A stretch of DNA of 64,000 nucleotides. Source: Arenibacter troitsensis (lineage in GTDB: Bacteria; Bacteroidota; Bacteroidia; Flavobacteriales; Flavobacteriaceae). Within the stretch, counting starts at the first letter, position 1, and each line of letters opens with the position of its first letter. The notes under the pieces are model-generated. The model had not been told where the DNA came from, searched no databases, and saw only the letters and a program-made list of their open reading frames with translations. The position numbers and the translations under genes were made by a program. Positions 1 through 9,527 of the stretch are shown in pieces. The DNA lies in the NCBI RefSeq assembly GCF_900177645.1, contig NZ_FXAO01000005.1, forward strand, positions 375,889-439,888, given 5' to 3'.

Positions 1-113
1 CTTGCAGGTCACATTGACAATACTAATCATCCTCAATGTTCACAAGCAAACCTTAGCAAGACCTACAAGGTTAAAGAAAAACCTTGCAGGTCACTGAAAA
101 AACCTTGCAGGTC
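1..113. repeat. Short repeats and hairpin downstream of metH
   Basis: The element cttgcaggtc occurs at 1-10, 83-92 and 104-113, and an inverted variant lies at 60-70. The arms at 60-72 and 80-92 form a 13-bp stem with one mismatch and a 7-nt loop. The hairpin lies just past the stop of the leftward methionine synthase gene, so it could end or stabilise that transcript; there is no long T-run, so a classical intrinsic terminator is not certain. A repeat family of this kind may recur elsewhere in the genome. Confidence 0.5.
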
Positions 114-120
114 CCTCTCC

Positions 121-2835
121 TTAATCATCGGCAATATTGGGTGCCAACCATCGGGTGGCCTCCTCCAAAGGCATCCCTTTCCTCGCTGCGAAGTCGGCCA
201 CTTGGTCTTCCTTTATTTTGCCCACCCCAAAATAACGAGCTTCCGGATTGCCAAAATAATACCCACTAACACTGGCAGCGGGCCACATGGCCAAACTATC
301 CGTTAATTCAACTCCAATCTTTTCCTTTACCTTCAATAATTCCCAAATGGTCAATTTTTCCAAATGGTCAGGACAAGCCGGATAACCTGGCGCGGGCCTT
401 ATCCCAATATAGGATTCCTTGATCAGCTCCTCATTGCTAAGTCCTTCATCAGCTGCGTAACCCCAATGGTCGATCCTTACTTCCTTGTGCAAATACTCTG
501 CAAACGCCTCGGCAAATCGGTCTGCGAGTGCCTTGACCATTATACTGTTATAATCATCCAAATTTTTACGATAACCGTCTGCCAATTCATCCGTTCCAAA
601 ACCTGTAGAAACGCAAAAACAACCAATATAATCCTGCAGACCACTTTCTTTGGGGGCAATAAAATCAGACAGCGCAAAATTAGATTTCCCTACATATTTT
701 TTGGCCTGTTGACGCAAAGTCCTAAATATAAACTCTTCCCCTTTATGGGTAAGGACTATATCATCATCATTAATGGTATTGGCGGGAAACAATCCAAAGA
801 TGGCCTTTGCTTGGAAAAGTTTACCATCCAAAATCTTCTGCATCATTGCCTTGGCATCCGCAAAAAGCTCGGTTGCCTGTTTGCCCACCACCTCATCTTC
901 CAGAATATCCGGGTATTTACCATGTAGTTCCCAACTTCTAAAGAAGGGGGACCAATCTATATAAGGCACCAATTCCCTTAAATCAAAATCTTCGATCATT
1001 TGAATACCCAAGGTCTTGGGCTCAACAATCGTAGCCTTTGACCAATCCAACCGATATTTATTTTTCCTAGCCTCGGCAATGGTCAAATATTCCTTGTGCT
1101 TGCCCCTGTTCAGGAATTTTTGTCTAAAATCGGCATAATCCAATTTAATACTTTCCTTATACTTATTGGACGATTCCTTTTGTAGCAGGTCGCCCACCAC
1201 TGTAACTGCCCTGGAAGCATCATTTACGTGTACCACGGCACTCTTGTACTGAGGATCTATTTTAACGGCCGTATGCGCCTTACTGGTGGTTGCACCTCCG
1301 ATAAGCAAGGGAACCGTAAAATTTTGTCGTTCCATTTCCTTGGCCAAAAAGACCATCTCATCCAAAGAAGGGGTAATGAGTCCGCTGAGACCTATAATGT
1401 CCACTTTTTCCTCCTTGGCTGCGTTAATAATTTTCTCTGGGGGTACCATTACTCCCAAATCTACGATCTCGTAGTTGTTACAGGCAAGAACCACACTCAC
1501 AATATTTTTTCCTATATCGTGCACGTCTCCTTTTACCGTAGCCATGAGTATTTTACCGGCAGATGAGCTGCCTCCTGCCGGCTGAGGATTTTTAAGTTTT
1601 TCCTCCTCTATAAAAGGCAAGAGATAGGCCACTGCTTTTTTCATGACCCTGGCCGATTTCACCACCTGGGGCAGGAACATCTTACCACTTTGAAAAAGAT
1701 CACCCACCACGTTCATACCGGTCATCAAATGCCCCTCGATCACTTCTATTGGTGCCTTCACACTTAAACGGGCCTCTTCAACATCCTCTACAACATATTG
1801 ATCTATTCCCTTAACCAAGGCACGGGTAATCCTGTTTTGCAAGGGTTCTTCCCTCCAAGAAAGGTCTATCTTATTTTCTTTCTCTTTACCAATTACGGTC
1901 TCTGCAAATTCCAATAATCGCTCCGTGGCATCCTCCCTTCGGTTGAGGATTACATCCTCTACATGCTCTAAAAGATCTTTGGGGATATCATCATAGACCT
2001 CCAACATACTTGGGTTTACAATTCCCATATTCATCCCCGCCTTTATGGCATGATACAGAAATACGGAGTGCATTGCCTCCCGTACCGGATTATTTCCCCT
2101 AAAACTAAAGGAGACATTACTTACCCCACCACTAACACTACAAAAGGGTAGATTTTCCTTTACCCATGCGGTTGCCCTTATAAAATCGAGCGCGTTTAAC
2201 TTGTGCTCGTCCATTCCCGTGGCTACGGGAAATATATTAAGATCAAAAATGATATCCTCTGGTGGAAACCCTACCTCATTGACCAAGATATCATAAGAAC
2301 GTTTGGAAATCTCCAAGCGCCTTTCGTAATTATCGGCCTGCCCAACCTCATCAAAGGCCATAACAATGACCGCCGCACCGTAGCGCCTAATTAATTTAGC
2401 ATGTTTAACAAACTCTTCCTCCCCTTCCTTGAGACTTATGGAATTCACCACACATTTCCCTTGAACTACCTGCAGACCGGCCTCAATAATATCCCATTTG
2501 GAACTATCGATCATTATAGGGACCCTGGCAATATCCGGTTCGGACACAATTAGGTTCAGGAACTTTACCATAACTTCCTTGCCATCAATAAGACCATCGT
2601 CCATATTAACATCAATAATCTGAGCCCCGCCTTCTACCTGTTCCCGAGCTATGTCCAAAGCTTCTTCAAACTTCTCCTCCTTGATCAGTCTCAAGAATTT
2701 TTTGGAACCGGCCACATTGGTACGCTCCCCAACATTTACAAAATTGCTTTCTGGGGTTATCACCAAAGGTTCCAAACCAGAGAGTTTTAAAAACCGTTTT
2801 GTACTGTGTTGTTCCTTATCTGTTGTATTGCTCAT
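121..2835 (-). CDS. metH: Methionine synthase, folate/B12/SAM-binding part (C-terminal half of split MetH)
   Basis: It carries the methyltetrahydrofolate and cobalamin modules of B12-dependent methionine synthase, which moves a methyl group from methyl-THF through cobalamin to homocysteine. Visible in order are a pterin-binding barrel (about residues 20-290), the B12 cap, the cobalamin-binding motif GDVHDIGKN (about 435-443, His being the lower Co ligand), and a reactivation domain with the SAM-binding motif RPAPGYPAC (about 813). The homocysteine-binding module is missing here and is encoded separately at 3818-4831. The start at MSNTTDKEQ is preferred over an upstream ATG at 2871, which adds 12 poorly supported residues. 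It is last in a three-gene leftward operon controlled by a SAM-I riboswitch. Function is secure from motifs. Confidence 0.96.
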   Translation of the reverse strand: MSNTTDKEQHSTKRFLKLSGLEPLVITPESNFVNVGERTNVAGSKKFLRLIKEEKFEEALDIAREQVEGGAQIIDVNMDDGLIDGKEVMVKFLNLIVSEPDIARVPIMIDSSKWDIIEAGLQVVQGKCVVNSISLKEGEEEFVKHAKLIRRYGAAVIVMAFDEVGQADNYERRLEISKRSYDILVNEVGFPPEDIIFDLNIFPVATGMDEHKLNALDFIRATAWVKENLPFCSVSGGVSNVSFSFRGNNPVREAMHSVFLYHAIKAGMNMGIVNPSMLEVYDDIPKDLLEHVEDVILNRREDATERLLEFAETVIGKEKENKIDLSWREEPLQNRITRALVKGIDQYVVEDVEEARLSVKAPIEVIEGHLMTGMNVVGDLFQSGKMFLPQVVKSARVMKKAVAYLLPFIEEEKLKNPQPAGGSSSAGKILMATVKGDVHDIGKNIVSVVLACNNYEIVDLGVMVPPEKIINAAKEEKVDIIGLSGLITPSLDEMVFLAKEMERQNFTVPLLIGGATTSKAHTAVKIDPQYKSAVVHVNDASRAVTVVGDLLQKESSNKYKESIKLDYADFRQKFLNRGKHKEYLTIAEARKNKYRLDWSKATIVEPKTLGIQMIEDFDLRELVPYIDWSPFFRSWELHGKYPDILEDEVVGKQATELFADAKAMMQKILDGKLFQAKAIFGLFPANTINDDDIVLTHKGEEFIFRTLRQQAKKYVGKSNFALSDFIAPKESGLQDYIGCFCVSTGFGTDELADGYRKNLDDYNSIMVKALADRFAEAFAEYLHKEVRIDHWGYAADEGLSNEELIKESYIGIRPAPGYPACPDHLEKLTIWELLKVKEKIGVELTDSLAMWPAASVSGYYFGNPEARYFGVGKIKEDQVADFAARKGMPLEEATRWLAPNIADD

Positions 2836-2879
2836 TATTCTTATATTGACCTCTTTATTAAGAACACCCAACTGTGTCC

Positions 2880-3821
2880 TTAAAATGGCAAATTTGATAG
2901 TTCCACATTGCCTCCTGAGAGAATGATCCCCACCTTTTTATTTTTAAACTTTTCCCTTTCCTTTAACAAAGCAGCAAAAGGCACTGCACTTGAGGGTTCT
3001 ATCACCAACTTCATCCGCTCCCAAATTAATTTCATGGCACTGATAATTTCATCCTCCTCCACTCTAATGATGTCAGAGACCAATTCCATGATAATGGGAA
3101 AATTTATATCCCCTAAGTTAGTTTTAAGTCCGTCGGCAATCGTTTCCGCCGATGCGTTATACTCTATTTTCCCGCTCTTAAAGGCCCTATAGGCATCATC
3201 CACTTGCATGGGCTCCGCACCAACAACACTGCAATTGTCGCCTAAATAATGGGCGGCCAATGCCGTACCCGCTATAAGTCCACCGCCACCTACCGGGCTC
3301 AGAATATATTCCAAAGCAGGTTGGTCCTGTAAAAGTTCCAAAGCAGCCGTACCTTGCCCCACTATTACATTGAGGTCATTGGATGGATGTAAAAATACAG
3401 CTCCTTCTTCCTCTACAATGGTTGCTGCCGACTTTTCCCTGGCTTCCAAGGTAGGCTCCGTTATGGTTACCAACCCTCCATATGCTTTTACTGCCTCAAT
3501 TTTAACAGTTGGGGCACTGGAAGGCATTACTACATAAGCATTTACCCCCAAATTCTTGGCTGCCAAGGCCAAGGCCTGACCAAAATTTCCTGAGGAATGG
3601 GTTACCACTCCTGCCTTTTTCTGAGCCTCGTTTAATTGTTGTATGGCATTTATTGCTCCCCGCATTTTAAAAGCGCCCATTTTTTGAAAGTTCTCACATT
3701 TAAAGAAAACCTCCGCCCCGGACAATTCATTCAACAAACGCGAGGTAAGCACCGGTGTTCTATGAACAAAGGGGGCCACCCTTTTGCCGGCTTCAAGAAC
3801 AATCTGCCTGCTAGGTATCAT
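2880..3821 (-). CDS. PLP-dependent serine/threonine dehydratase or serine racemase family
   Basis: This is a fold-type II PLP enzyme of 313 residues. The PLP lysine is K52 in GAFKMRGA, followed by [10 protein letters not shown], the phosphate-binding PVGGGGL loop, and IADGL and SGGNVE near the end. It lacks the C-terminal ACT-like regulatory domain of biosynthetic IlvA, so a catabolic threonine dehydratase, serine racemase/dehydratase or threo-3-hydroxyaspartate ammonia-lyase is more likely; sequence alone does not separate these. Its ATG overlaps the TGA of the upstream homocysteine methyltransferase gene (ATGA), implying translational coupling and inclusion in the SAM-riboswitch-controlled operon. 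Sitting between the two halves of methionine synthase is unusual; it could affect serine supply for one-carbon units, but that is inference. Confidence 0.88.
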   Translation of the reverse strand: MIPSRQIVLEAGKRVAPFVHRTPVLTSRLLNELSGAEVFFKCENFQKMGAFKMRGAINAIQQLNEAQKKAGVVTHSSGNFGQALALAAKNLGVNAYVVMPSSAPTVKIEAVKAYGGLVTITEPTLEAREKSAATIVEEEGAVFLHPSNDLNVIVGQGTAALELLQDQPALEYILSPVGGGGLIAGTALAAHYLGDNCSVVGAEPMQVDDAYRAFKSGKIEYNASAETIADGLKTNLGDINFPIIMELVSDIIRVEEDEIISAMKLIWERMKLVIEPSSAVPFAALLKEREKFKNKKVGIILSGGNVELSNLPF

Positions 3822-4831
3822 TGATTATATACTTGTAAGGTATTTAGAATCCTAGGGGAATACTCCTTAACCACATCGGCCATTGCCTTTATATGTTCAG
3901 GGGTAGTGCCACAACATCCGCCAACTATATTTACCAAGCCTTTTTCTGCATATTCCTTAATTTGTGCGGCCATTTCCTCCGGTGTTTCGTCATATTCCCC
4001 AAAAGCATTTGGCAATCCCGCATTGGGGTGGGCAGAAACGGCATGCTCCGTTTTACTGGAAAGTACCTCCAAATGGGGTACCAACTGACTCGCCCCCAAA
4101 GCGCAATTGAATCCTACGGATAAAATGGGGATATGGCTTACGGATATTAAAAAAGCTTCAGCAGTCTGGCCGGACAAGGTCCTGCCCGAAGCATCGGTTA
4201 TAGTTCCACTCACCATAATGGGAACCTCTATATTTCGTTCCTCCTTTACCTCTTCAATAGCAAATAAAGCGGCCTTGGCGTTTAAGGTATCAAATATAGT
4301 CTCCACCAATAAAATATCCACACCTCCGTCCAGGAGGGCCTCCACCTGCTGTTTATAAGCCACCCGTAATTCATCAAAAGAAACTCCTCTGAAGCCGGGA
4401 TCATTTACATCTGGAGACATACTGGCCGTTTTATTGGTAGGCCCTATACTACCCGCAACAAAACGTGGCTTATTAGGTTCTTTGGCAGTAAATTCATCGG
4501 CAACAGCCTTGGCTATTCTAGCCGATTCATAATTTAATTCGTATACCAAATCTTCCATATGATAGTCCGCCATGGCAATGGTAGTGCTGGAAAAGGTATT
4601 GGTTTCAACAATATCTGCCCCGGCCGCAAAATACAGCCGATGTACCTCGGCTATAGCCTCTGGCTGGGTAAGGGACAACAAGTCATTGTTACCCTGCAAG
4701 GGATGTTCCCAATCCTTAAATCGTTCCCCCCTAAAATCTTCCTCCGTAAACTTATGCCGTTGAAGCATGGTCCCCATGGCACCGTCCAACACCAAAATCC
4801 TTTCCTTGAGTACGTCCTGAATATTCTTCAT
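3818..4831 (-). CDS. metH: Homocysteine S-methyltransferase module of split methionine synthase
   Basis: This 337-residue protein corresponds to the N-terminal zinc/homocysteine barrel of MetH. It starts [20 protein letters not shown] and carries the zinc cysteines in GFNCALG and in [11 protein letters not shown] near the C-terminus. It would act with the folate/B12 subunit encoded two genes downstream. I choose the ATG at 4831 because the 12 upstream codons do not match the family. It is first in the operon with the dehydratase (4-bp overlap) and metH C-terminal half. A SAM-I riboswitch lies in its leader, as expected for methionine synthesis. A free-standing betaine- or SMM-dependent methyltransferase is less likely given the partner gene. 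Confidence 0.94.
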   Translation of the reverse strand: MKNIQDVLKERILVLDGAMGTMLQRHKFTEEDFRGERFKDWEHPLQGNNDLLSLTQPEAIAEVHRLYFAAGADIVETNTFSSTTIAMADYHMEDLVYELNYESARIAKAVADEFTAKEPNKPRFVAGSIGPTNKTASMSPDVNDPGFRGVSFDELRVAYKQQVEALLDGGVDILLVETIFDTLNAKAALFAIEEVKEERNIEVPIMVSGTITDASGRTLSGQTAEAFLISVSHIPILSVGFNCALGASQLVPHLEVLSSKTEHAVSAHPNAGLPNAFGEYDETPEEMAAQIKEYAEKGLVNIVGGCCGTTPEHIKAMADVVKEYSPRILNTLQVYNQ

Positions 4832-5020
4832 ATAAATATTAAAAAAGGTATTCCCGTTATAAATCAAACCAAGATACCATCACATAAGGCCCCAAACCAT
4901 TTGGGACCACAAAATTAGAAAATTGACACCCGAAAAACAAAGTATAACAACCTAGTTATCGGTATCAAAAAAATAAATAAAATCAAGTAAGGAAAAGTTT
5001 TGGACCTGCGTCTTTCTTTA

Positions 5021-5171
5021 AGTTATCTATTCCCAAAACAATTCTAGATACATAGAATAAAATATAGGATTAGAACGTAGCACCTTCTTTATTCTTGCCG
5101 ATAGTTACCGACCGGAAAAAAGGGTTGCTAAGGCTTCACAGGGTCTAGTCCCTCCGCCTTTCTTGATAACG
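5021..5171 (-). ncRNA. SAM-I (S-box) riboswitch upstream of split metH
   Basis: Read on the minus strand this leader has the S-box core in order: TTATCAAGAAAGG, GGAGGGACTAGACCC, GAAGCCTTAGCAACCC, then GGTGCTA. The P1 helix closes as GTTATC (plus 5165-5170) with GATAAC (plus 5022-5027). A further hairpin, ATTCTA with TAGAAT, fills the P4 position. The element lies about 190 bases before the metH N-terminal start and should lower expression when SAM is abundant. The switch mechanism (termination or translation block) is not evident from the sequence. Confidence 0.93.
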
Positions 5172-5196
5172 TTTCAAATTGATAATGAACTAGGTA

Positions 5197-5227
5197 CAAA
5201 GTAACGCATCAGGGCCCTTAAAAGCAA
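5197..5227 (-). promoter_or_regulatory. Bacteroidota-type promoter for the metH operon
   Basis: On the minus strand a TTG (-33 element, plus 5225-5227) is followed after 20 bases by TTACTTTG (plus 5197-5204), one mismatch from the TAnnTTTG -7 consensus. Transcription would start about 20 bases before the SAM-I aptamer, which fits the layout. Confidence 0.6.
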
Positions 5228-5292
5228 GAAAACACTACTTTATTTTAAATCCCCGAAAAATTCAAATTCAGGAATATTTTGCAAAAATGAAA

Positions 5293-5318
5293 CCTGCCAG
5301 ATTTTAGGACCTGGCAGG
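5293..5318 (-). terminator. Hairpin terminator after the sulfate-reduction genes
   Basis: CCTGCCAG and CTGGCAGG form a perfect 8-bp stem. On the minus strand it lies about 25 bases past the stop of the ferredoxin-NADP reductase gene and is followed by TTTCATTTTTG. It separates the sulfate-assimilation genes from the metH leader. The remainder of 4832-5342 holds the riboswitch and promoter; I see no gene there. Confidence 0.65.
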
Positions 5319-5342
5319 CTAAAAAGTTAGATGAAATGGTTG

Positions 5343-6407
5343 TTAAGCCAAAATACTTTGAACTACTTCTTTCTTGGCCTCCTTCTTACTACCGTCAAAC
5401 CCTTCTACACCACCAACAGTAGTGTATTTCATTACATAACGCTTTCCAGGATTGATCAACTGGTAAGCACTCTGACACATTACGGCAGCTTCATGGAAGC
5501 CGGACAATATTAATTTAAGTTTTCCTGGATAGGTATTTACATCCCCAATAGCGTATACTCCAGGAATATTGGTCTGATAGTCATAGGCGTTGTTAACTTT
5601 AATAGCATTTTTCTCTATCTCAAGCCCCCAATCGCCAATAGGTCCCAATTTTGGGGAAAGTCCGAATAATGGAATAAAATTATCCGCTTCCACATAGGTT
5701 TCGCCTTTGGCCTCATCATTATGTTTTACCACAACAGCTTCCAAATTATCGTCTCCGTACAATTTAACCACCTCGGCTTCGGTAAATAATTTGATCTTGC
5801 CCAACTTGGCCAAATCTGCAGCTTTTTCCACTGAATCCAAAGCCCCTCGAAACTCATTTCTTCTATGCACCAAAGAAACTTCGGCAGCCACCTCTGATAG
5901 GAATATGGCCCAATCCAAGGCAGAATCACCACCTCCGGAAATAACCACTTTCTTACCCCTATATACTTCAGGATCTTTTATAATGTAAGCTACTCCCTTG
6001 TCTTCAAAATCTGCCAAATTGGGAATCAAAGGTTTCCTAGGCTCAAATGAACCTAGTCCTCCCGCTATAACGACCACCGGAGCTTGATGTTTTGTTCCTT
6101 TATTAGTAGTTACCAAGAAAGATCCATCATCCAATTTATCCAAAGTTTCCGCTCTCTCCCCCAAGGTGAACCCAGGTTCGAAAGGCTGAATTTGTTGCAT
6201 TAGATTCTTAACCAAATCTCCTGCGAGAATCTCAGGGAATGCTGGAATATCATAAATAGGCTTCTTAGGATAAATTTCCGAACATTGGCCCCCAGGTTGA
6301 GGCAAGGCATCTATTAGATGCGTCTTCAATTTTAACAATCCCGCTTCAAAAACCGTGAACAACCCTGTTGGACCCGCTCCAATTATAAGTATATCTGTCT
6401 TTATCAT
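5343..6407 (-). CDS. Ferredoxin--NADP(+) reductase, thioredoxin-reductase-like type 2
   Basis: This 354-residue flavoprotein has an N-terminal FAD-binding GAGPTGLF (about 10-17) and a second nucleotide-binding GGGDSALDWA (about 157-166) for NADPH. It lacks the CxxC redox pair of true thioredoxin reductase, which together with length and the C-terminal 'GDVNTYPGKLKLILSG' pattern marks the type-2 ferredoxin-NADP reductase family. It follows sulfite reductase and the siroheme methyltransferase on the same strand, so a role in feeding electrons via ferredoxin to sulfite reductase is well supported by context. The 79-base gap upstream could hold its own promoter, but no clear TAnnTTTG box is seen there. 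Confidence 0.9.
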   Translation of the reverse strand: MIKTDILIIGAGPTGLFTVFEAGLLKLKTHLIDALPQPGGQCSEIYPKKPIYDIPAFPEILAGDLVKNLMQQIQPFEPGFTLGERAETLDKLDDGSFLVTTNKGTKHQAPVVVIAGGLGSFEPRKPLIPNLADFEDKGVAYIIKDPEVYRGKKVVISGGGDSALDWAIFLSEVAAEVSLVHRRNEFRGALDSVEKAADLAKLGKIKLFTEAEVVKLYGDDNLEAVVVKHNDEAKGETYVEADNFIPLFGLSPKLGPIGDWGLEIEKNAIKVNNAYDYQTNIPGVYAIGDVNTYPGKLKLILSGFHEAAVMCQSAYQLINPGKRYVMKYTTVGGVEGFDGSKKEAKKEVVQSILA

Positions 6408-6486
6408 ACTACTTTGATTAATTCCTAATTTATATTTGCACCCTTAAATCCTCAACTATTAATAGGAAGGCACTTTTCTTAATTAT

Positions 6487-7320
6487 TTATAATACCCCCT
6501 GGGATATTTTCAATGTTTGGGCATAATTCAATACCGCTGATCTATGCTTTACAACTTCTCCGACAACAATAATAGCCGGATTGCTTAATTTTTGCCCAAG
6601 CACTATTTGTTCTATGGTGCCAATGGTACCAATGCCCAACTTCTCGTCTTGCCGAGTACCGTTTTGAATTATTGCAATGGGCATATCCACTTTGCCCTCC
6701 TTCTTAAACAGCTCAACGATTTCTGCCAATTTCCCCATCCCCATCAGTATGACAATGGTGGCATTGGATTTGGCCGCCAAAGCAACATCCGAAGACAACT
6801 TATGCTCTTTGGTAGTCCCGGTGATTACCCAAAAACTTTCCGCAGCACCTCTTTTGGTAACGGGAATGTTTTGGGAAGCAGGCACAGCAACCGAAGAAGA
6901 TATTCCTGGCACCATGGCCACTTTTATACCTTTACTGGCCGCATGTTCCATTTCTTCCGCCCCTCTGCCAAAAACAAAGGGATCCCCGCCCTTTAACCTT
7001 ACTACGTGCCCGTGGGTTTTGGCCCTACTTACTATAAGATCGTTTATCTGTTCCTGCTGGTAGGCGTAGCATCCTTTTCTTTTACCAACAAAAATATGTT
7101 CGGCATTGGGCGCATAATCCAATAAGGCCACGTCCACCAGGGCATCGTACAATACCACGTCTGCCGACTGCAAGGCCTTAATGGCCTTTAACGTAATCAG
7201 CTCCACATCACCCGGTCCGGCTCCCACTACGGTCAACTGTCCAAGGCCCATGGGTTCCTGATTGGATGCAGGAATTACCACTGTGGCGTCAACGTGAATA
7301 TTATTTACCTTATTTATCAT
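6487..7320 (-). CDS. cobA: Uroporphyrinogen-III C-methyltransferase (SUMT)
   Basis: This enzyme methylates uroporphyrinogen III twice with SAM to give precorrin-2, the route to siroheme. It shows the family motifs VGAGPGDVELITLKA (about 31-45), VRLKGGDPFVFGRG, VPGISS and a GMGK segment. The first 25 or so residues precede the conserved core; a second ATG at 7251 (MGLGQL) is an alternative start. Its start lies 2 bases after the sulfite reductase stop, so the two are tightly coupled, which fits siroheme being the reductase cofactor. No precorrin-2 dehydrogenase/ferrochelatase (Met8/CysG N-domain) is encoded in the window, so the last siroheme steps must be encoded elsewhere. Confidence 0.95.
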   Translation of the reverse strand: MINKVNNIHVDATVVIPASNQEPMGLGQLTVVGAGPGDVELITLKAIKALQSADVVLYDALVDVALLDYAPNAEHIFVGKRKGCYAYQQEQINDLIVSRAKTHGHVVRLKGGDPFVFGRGAEEMEHAASKGIKVAMVPGISSSVAVPASQNIPVTKRGAAESFWVITGTTKEHKLSSDVALAAKSNATIVILMGMGKLAEIVELFKKEGKVDMPIAIIQNGTRQDEKLGIGTIGTIEQIVLGQKLSNPAIIVVGEVVKHRSAVLNYAQTLKISQGVL

Positions 7321-7322
7321 TG

Positions 7323-9413
7323 TTATGCGTTTGTCAATTCCAATTTCCGGTAAGCTTCCACACTGGCCAAGAACTCCTCTGCATCTTTTAAATAGGCTTT
7401 GGCAAAGGCCTCTGTTGGTGCGTTCTGATTTAATTGAAGCACCATTTTTTCAAATCCCTGCTCCAATTTAAATTTACCTGAAGCCACAAACAACTCATCA
7501 AAATCCTTAATGATACTGATATGGGTATTCACCTTGGTATTCTCTGCCGTCAATAAAGCTTTGGCCGTGTTTACCATAGACGAATAGGAATGATAGATGC
7601 TGGCTGCCCATTTTTCCTCTTCCAAATTCAATTTTGCCGTTTCAATCTTTTCCTCACTATCAAACAACAATGTGGCAATTAAATCGATTACAACCCCGGC
7701 ACACTCCCCAATACCAATGGCTTGTTCATATTTTTCCGAGGTACCCCAATCAATAAAATCGGATGCCGTTAGGTTATCCACATCGGACAAAGGCTTTAGG
7801 AAATCATAAAAATACATTTGCCCCTTTTCCTCGTAATAGTCTACAAAAGGCTTACCCTTACCGTTGGCATCGTAATCATTTAAAATAAGTCTTAAAGATT
7901 CTGGGCCCCTCTTACTAGGTATCTTGATCACTTTATCTGCAAAGCGCCCGTTTCCATCTCCTAAATTGCCACCTCCCAAAAGCACTTGAAGTGCAGGGGC
8001 CACCAATTTATCCTTAGTTCTAACAGACATTCCCTGAAAACCGATATTGGCCATGTTGTGCTGGCCACAGGCGTTCATACAGCCACTTATTTTAATAACC
8101 ACATCCGGGTTATCTATATAATGTGGGTATTCTGCCTTGATAACCCGCTCCAATTCATCGGCAATCCCTGTACTACTCGCAATACCCAAATTACAGGTAT
8201 CCGTTCCAGGACAAGCAGTAATGTCCAGTGCTGTATTATAACCAACTTCGGCGAATCCTAATTTTTCCAATTCTTGATAAAAGAAGGGCACCAAGGATTC
8301 CTTAACGTAAGGAATCAATATATTTTGACGCAGGCTCAATCTAATTTCACTCGCGGCATATTTTTCCACCAAATCTGCCAATTGTCTGGCTTTTTCTATA
8401 TAAAAATCCCCTAACAACACCTTTACACCAATGGCTACATAACCCTGTTGTTTTTGAGGGACCAAGTTGGTGGATTTCCATTTTTCAAATGCCTTTTGAT
8501 CCTTTATAGTTACTTCTGGAGCATTATTCTCTGCAATTTTAACCTTTGGATAGGCTTCGGCATCTATTTCGTAGGTTTTAACAGGTATAGCCAATTGCTC
8601 TTCTTCCAACAATTGCTTAAATCCGTCCAAACCAATATCCTTGATCAAGAATTTCATTCTTGCCTTTGCCCTACTTTTTCTTTCCCCATAACGGTCAAAA
8701 ACACGTACAACCCCTTCCATCAAAGGAATAATCTTGTCTGTAGGAAGAAAAGGGTAGATTACGTCCGCATGCCTTGGCTGCGATCCCAATCCACCTCCCA
8801 AAAGCACTTTAAAGCCTCTTACCCCATTTTCAATCTTGGCAATAAAACCAAGATCGTGCATGTATGAAAGGCCCGTATCCTCATCCGAAGCAGAAAAGGA
8901 AACTTTAAACTTCCTCCCCATCTCCTGGCTAATAGGATTTCTTAAAAAATATTGAAATAGTGCATGGGCATATGGGGAAACATCAAAAGGTTCCTTTACA
9001 TCTATGCCGGCAGTCTCGCTGGCCGTTACGTTACGCACCGTATTTCCACAAGCTTCCCTGATCGTAATATCGTCCTGCTCCAACTGTGCCCATAATTCCG
9101 GTGTGCGGTTAATATCCACATAATGGATCTGAATATCCTGACGGGTGGTAATATGAAGTCGACCTGTAGAGTATTCTTCCGAAACATCACAAATCCTTCT
9201 AAGTTGTTGGGAACTAACCTTCCCATAGGGCAACTTAATACGAATCATTTGTACCCCAGGCTGTCTTTGACCATAAATTCCCCTTGCCAATCTAAGGCTA
9301 CGGAATTTCTCCTCGTCCAAATTACCGCCTTGAAATTCACGGATCTTAGCTTCCAATGCTATGATGTCCTGTTCTACAACCGGGTTTTCCACTTCTGTTC
9401 TGAAAGTCCGCAT
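7323..9413 (-). CDS. Siroheme-[4Fe-4S] sulfite reductase with extra C-terminal helical domain
   Basis: This enzyme reduces sulfite to sulfide. The two-fold ferredoxin-like and siroheme-binding repeats occupy about residues 20-550. The siroheme/Fe4S4 cysteines are visible as TACPGTDTCNLG (Cys-x5-Cys, about 399) and SGCMNACGQH (Cys-x3-Cys, about 443). Residues from about 560 to 696 form an additional alpha-helical tail beyond a standard 550-residue reductase; in flavobacterial homologues such tails have been labelled HEPN-like, which I cannot verify here. The neighbours cobA (2-base gap) and the ferredoxin-NADP reductase argue for ferredoxin-dependent assimilatory sulfite rather than nitrite reduction. 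A nitrite reductase role is the main alternative. Confidence 0.9.
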   Translation of the reverse strand: MRTFRTEVENPVVEQDIIALEAKIREFQGGNLDEEKFRSLRLARGIYGQRQPGVQMIRIKLPYGKVSSQQLRRICDVSEEYSTGRLHITTRQDIQIHYVDINRTPELWAQLEQDDITIREACGNTVRNVTASETAGIDVKEPFDVSPYAHALFQYFLRNPISQEMGRKFKVSFSASDEDTGLSYMHDLGFIAKIENGVRGFKVLLGGGLGSQPRHADVIYPFLPTDKIIPLMEGVVRVFDRYGERKSRAKARMKFLIKDIGLDGFKQLLEEEQLAIPVKTYEIDAEAYPKVKIAENNAPEVTIKDQKAFEKWKSTNLVPQKQQGYVAIGVKVLLGDFYIEKARQLADLVEKYAASEIRLSLRQNILIPYVKESLVPFFYQELEKLGFAEVGYNTALDITACPGTDTCNLGIASSTGIADELERVIKAEYPHYIDNPDVVIKISGCMNACGQHNMANIGFQGMSVRTKDKLVAPALQVLLGGGNLGDGNGRFADKVIKIPSKRGPESLRLILNDYDANGKGKPFVDYYEEKGQMYFYDFLKPLSDVDNLTASDFIDWGTSEKYEQAIGIGECAGVVIDLIATLLFDSEEKIETAKLNLEEEKWAASIYHSYSSMVNTAKALLTAENTKVNTHISIIKDFDELFVASGKFKLEQGFEKMVLQLNQNAPTEAFAKAYLKDAEEFLASVEAYRKLELTNA

Positions 9414-9461
9414 GCTACTTATATTTTTTATTCAAAATGATTATTAAATTCTTTTAAGAGT

Positions 9462-9486
9462 TTATCCCATAGGAATAATAGGTTAA
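9462..9486. promoter_or_regulatory. Possible weak copy of the cysH-promoter operator, upstream of sulfite reductase
   Basis: This 25-base stretch (ends TTA and TAA, contains AATAATAGG) matches 17 of 25 positions of the element at 12825-12849. It lies about 50 bases upstream of the sulfite reductase start. The match could be chance in AT-rich DNA; it is listed because its position fits co-regulation of the sulfate-reduction genes. Confidence 0.25.
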
Positions 9487-9498
9487 ATTGACAACAAC

Positions 9499-9520
9499 TC
9501 CATCCCCTTGAGGGGGTGGA
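9499..9520 (-). other. GC-rich hairpin between cysN and sulfite reductase
   Basis: TCCATCCCC and GGGGGTGGA make a 9-bp stem (one G-T pair) with a 4-base loop, 7 bases after the cysN stop. No T-run follows, so it may be an mRNA-processing or stabilising hairpin, or a copy of a dispersed intergenic repeat, rather than a full terminator. Confidence 0.45.
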
Positions 9521-9527
9521 AGGTGGG

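Noticed and set aside
364-927. Plus-strand open frame (187 codons) opposite metH
   Set aside because: Antisense to the strongly conserved reactivation domain of metH, with no protein-like features.
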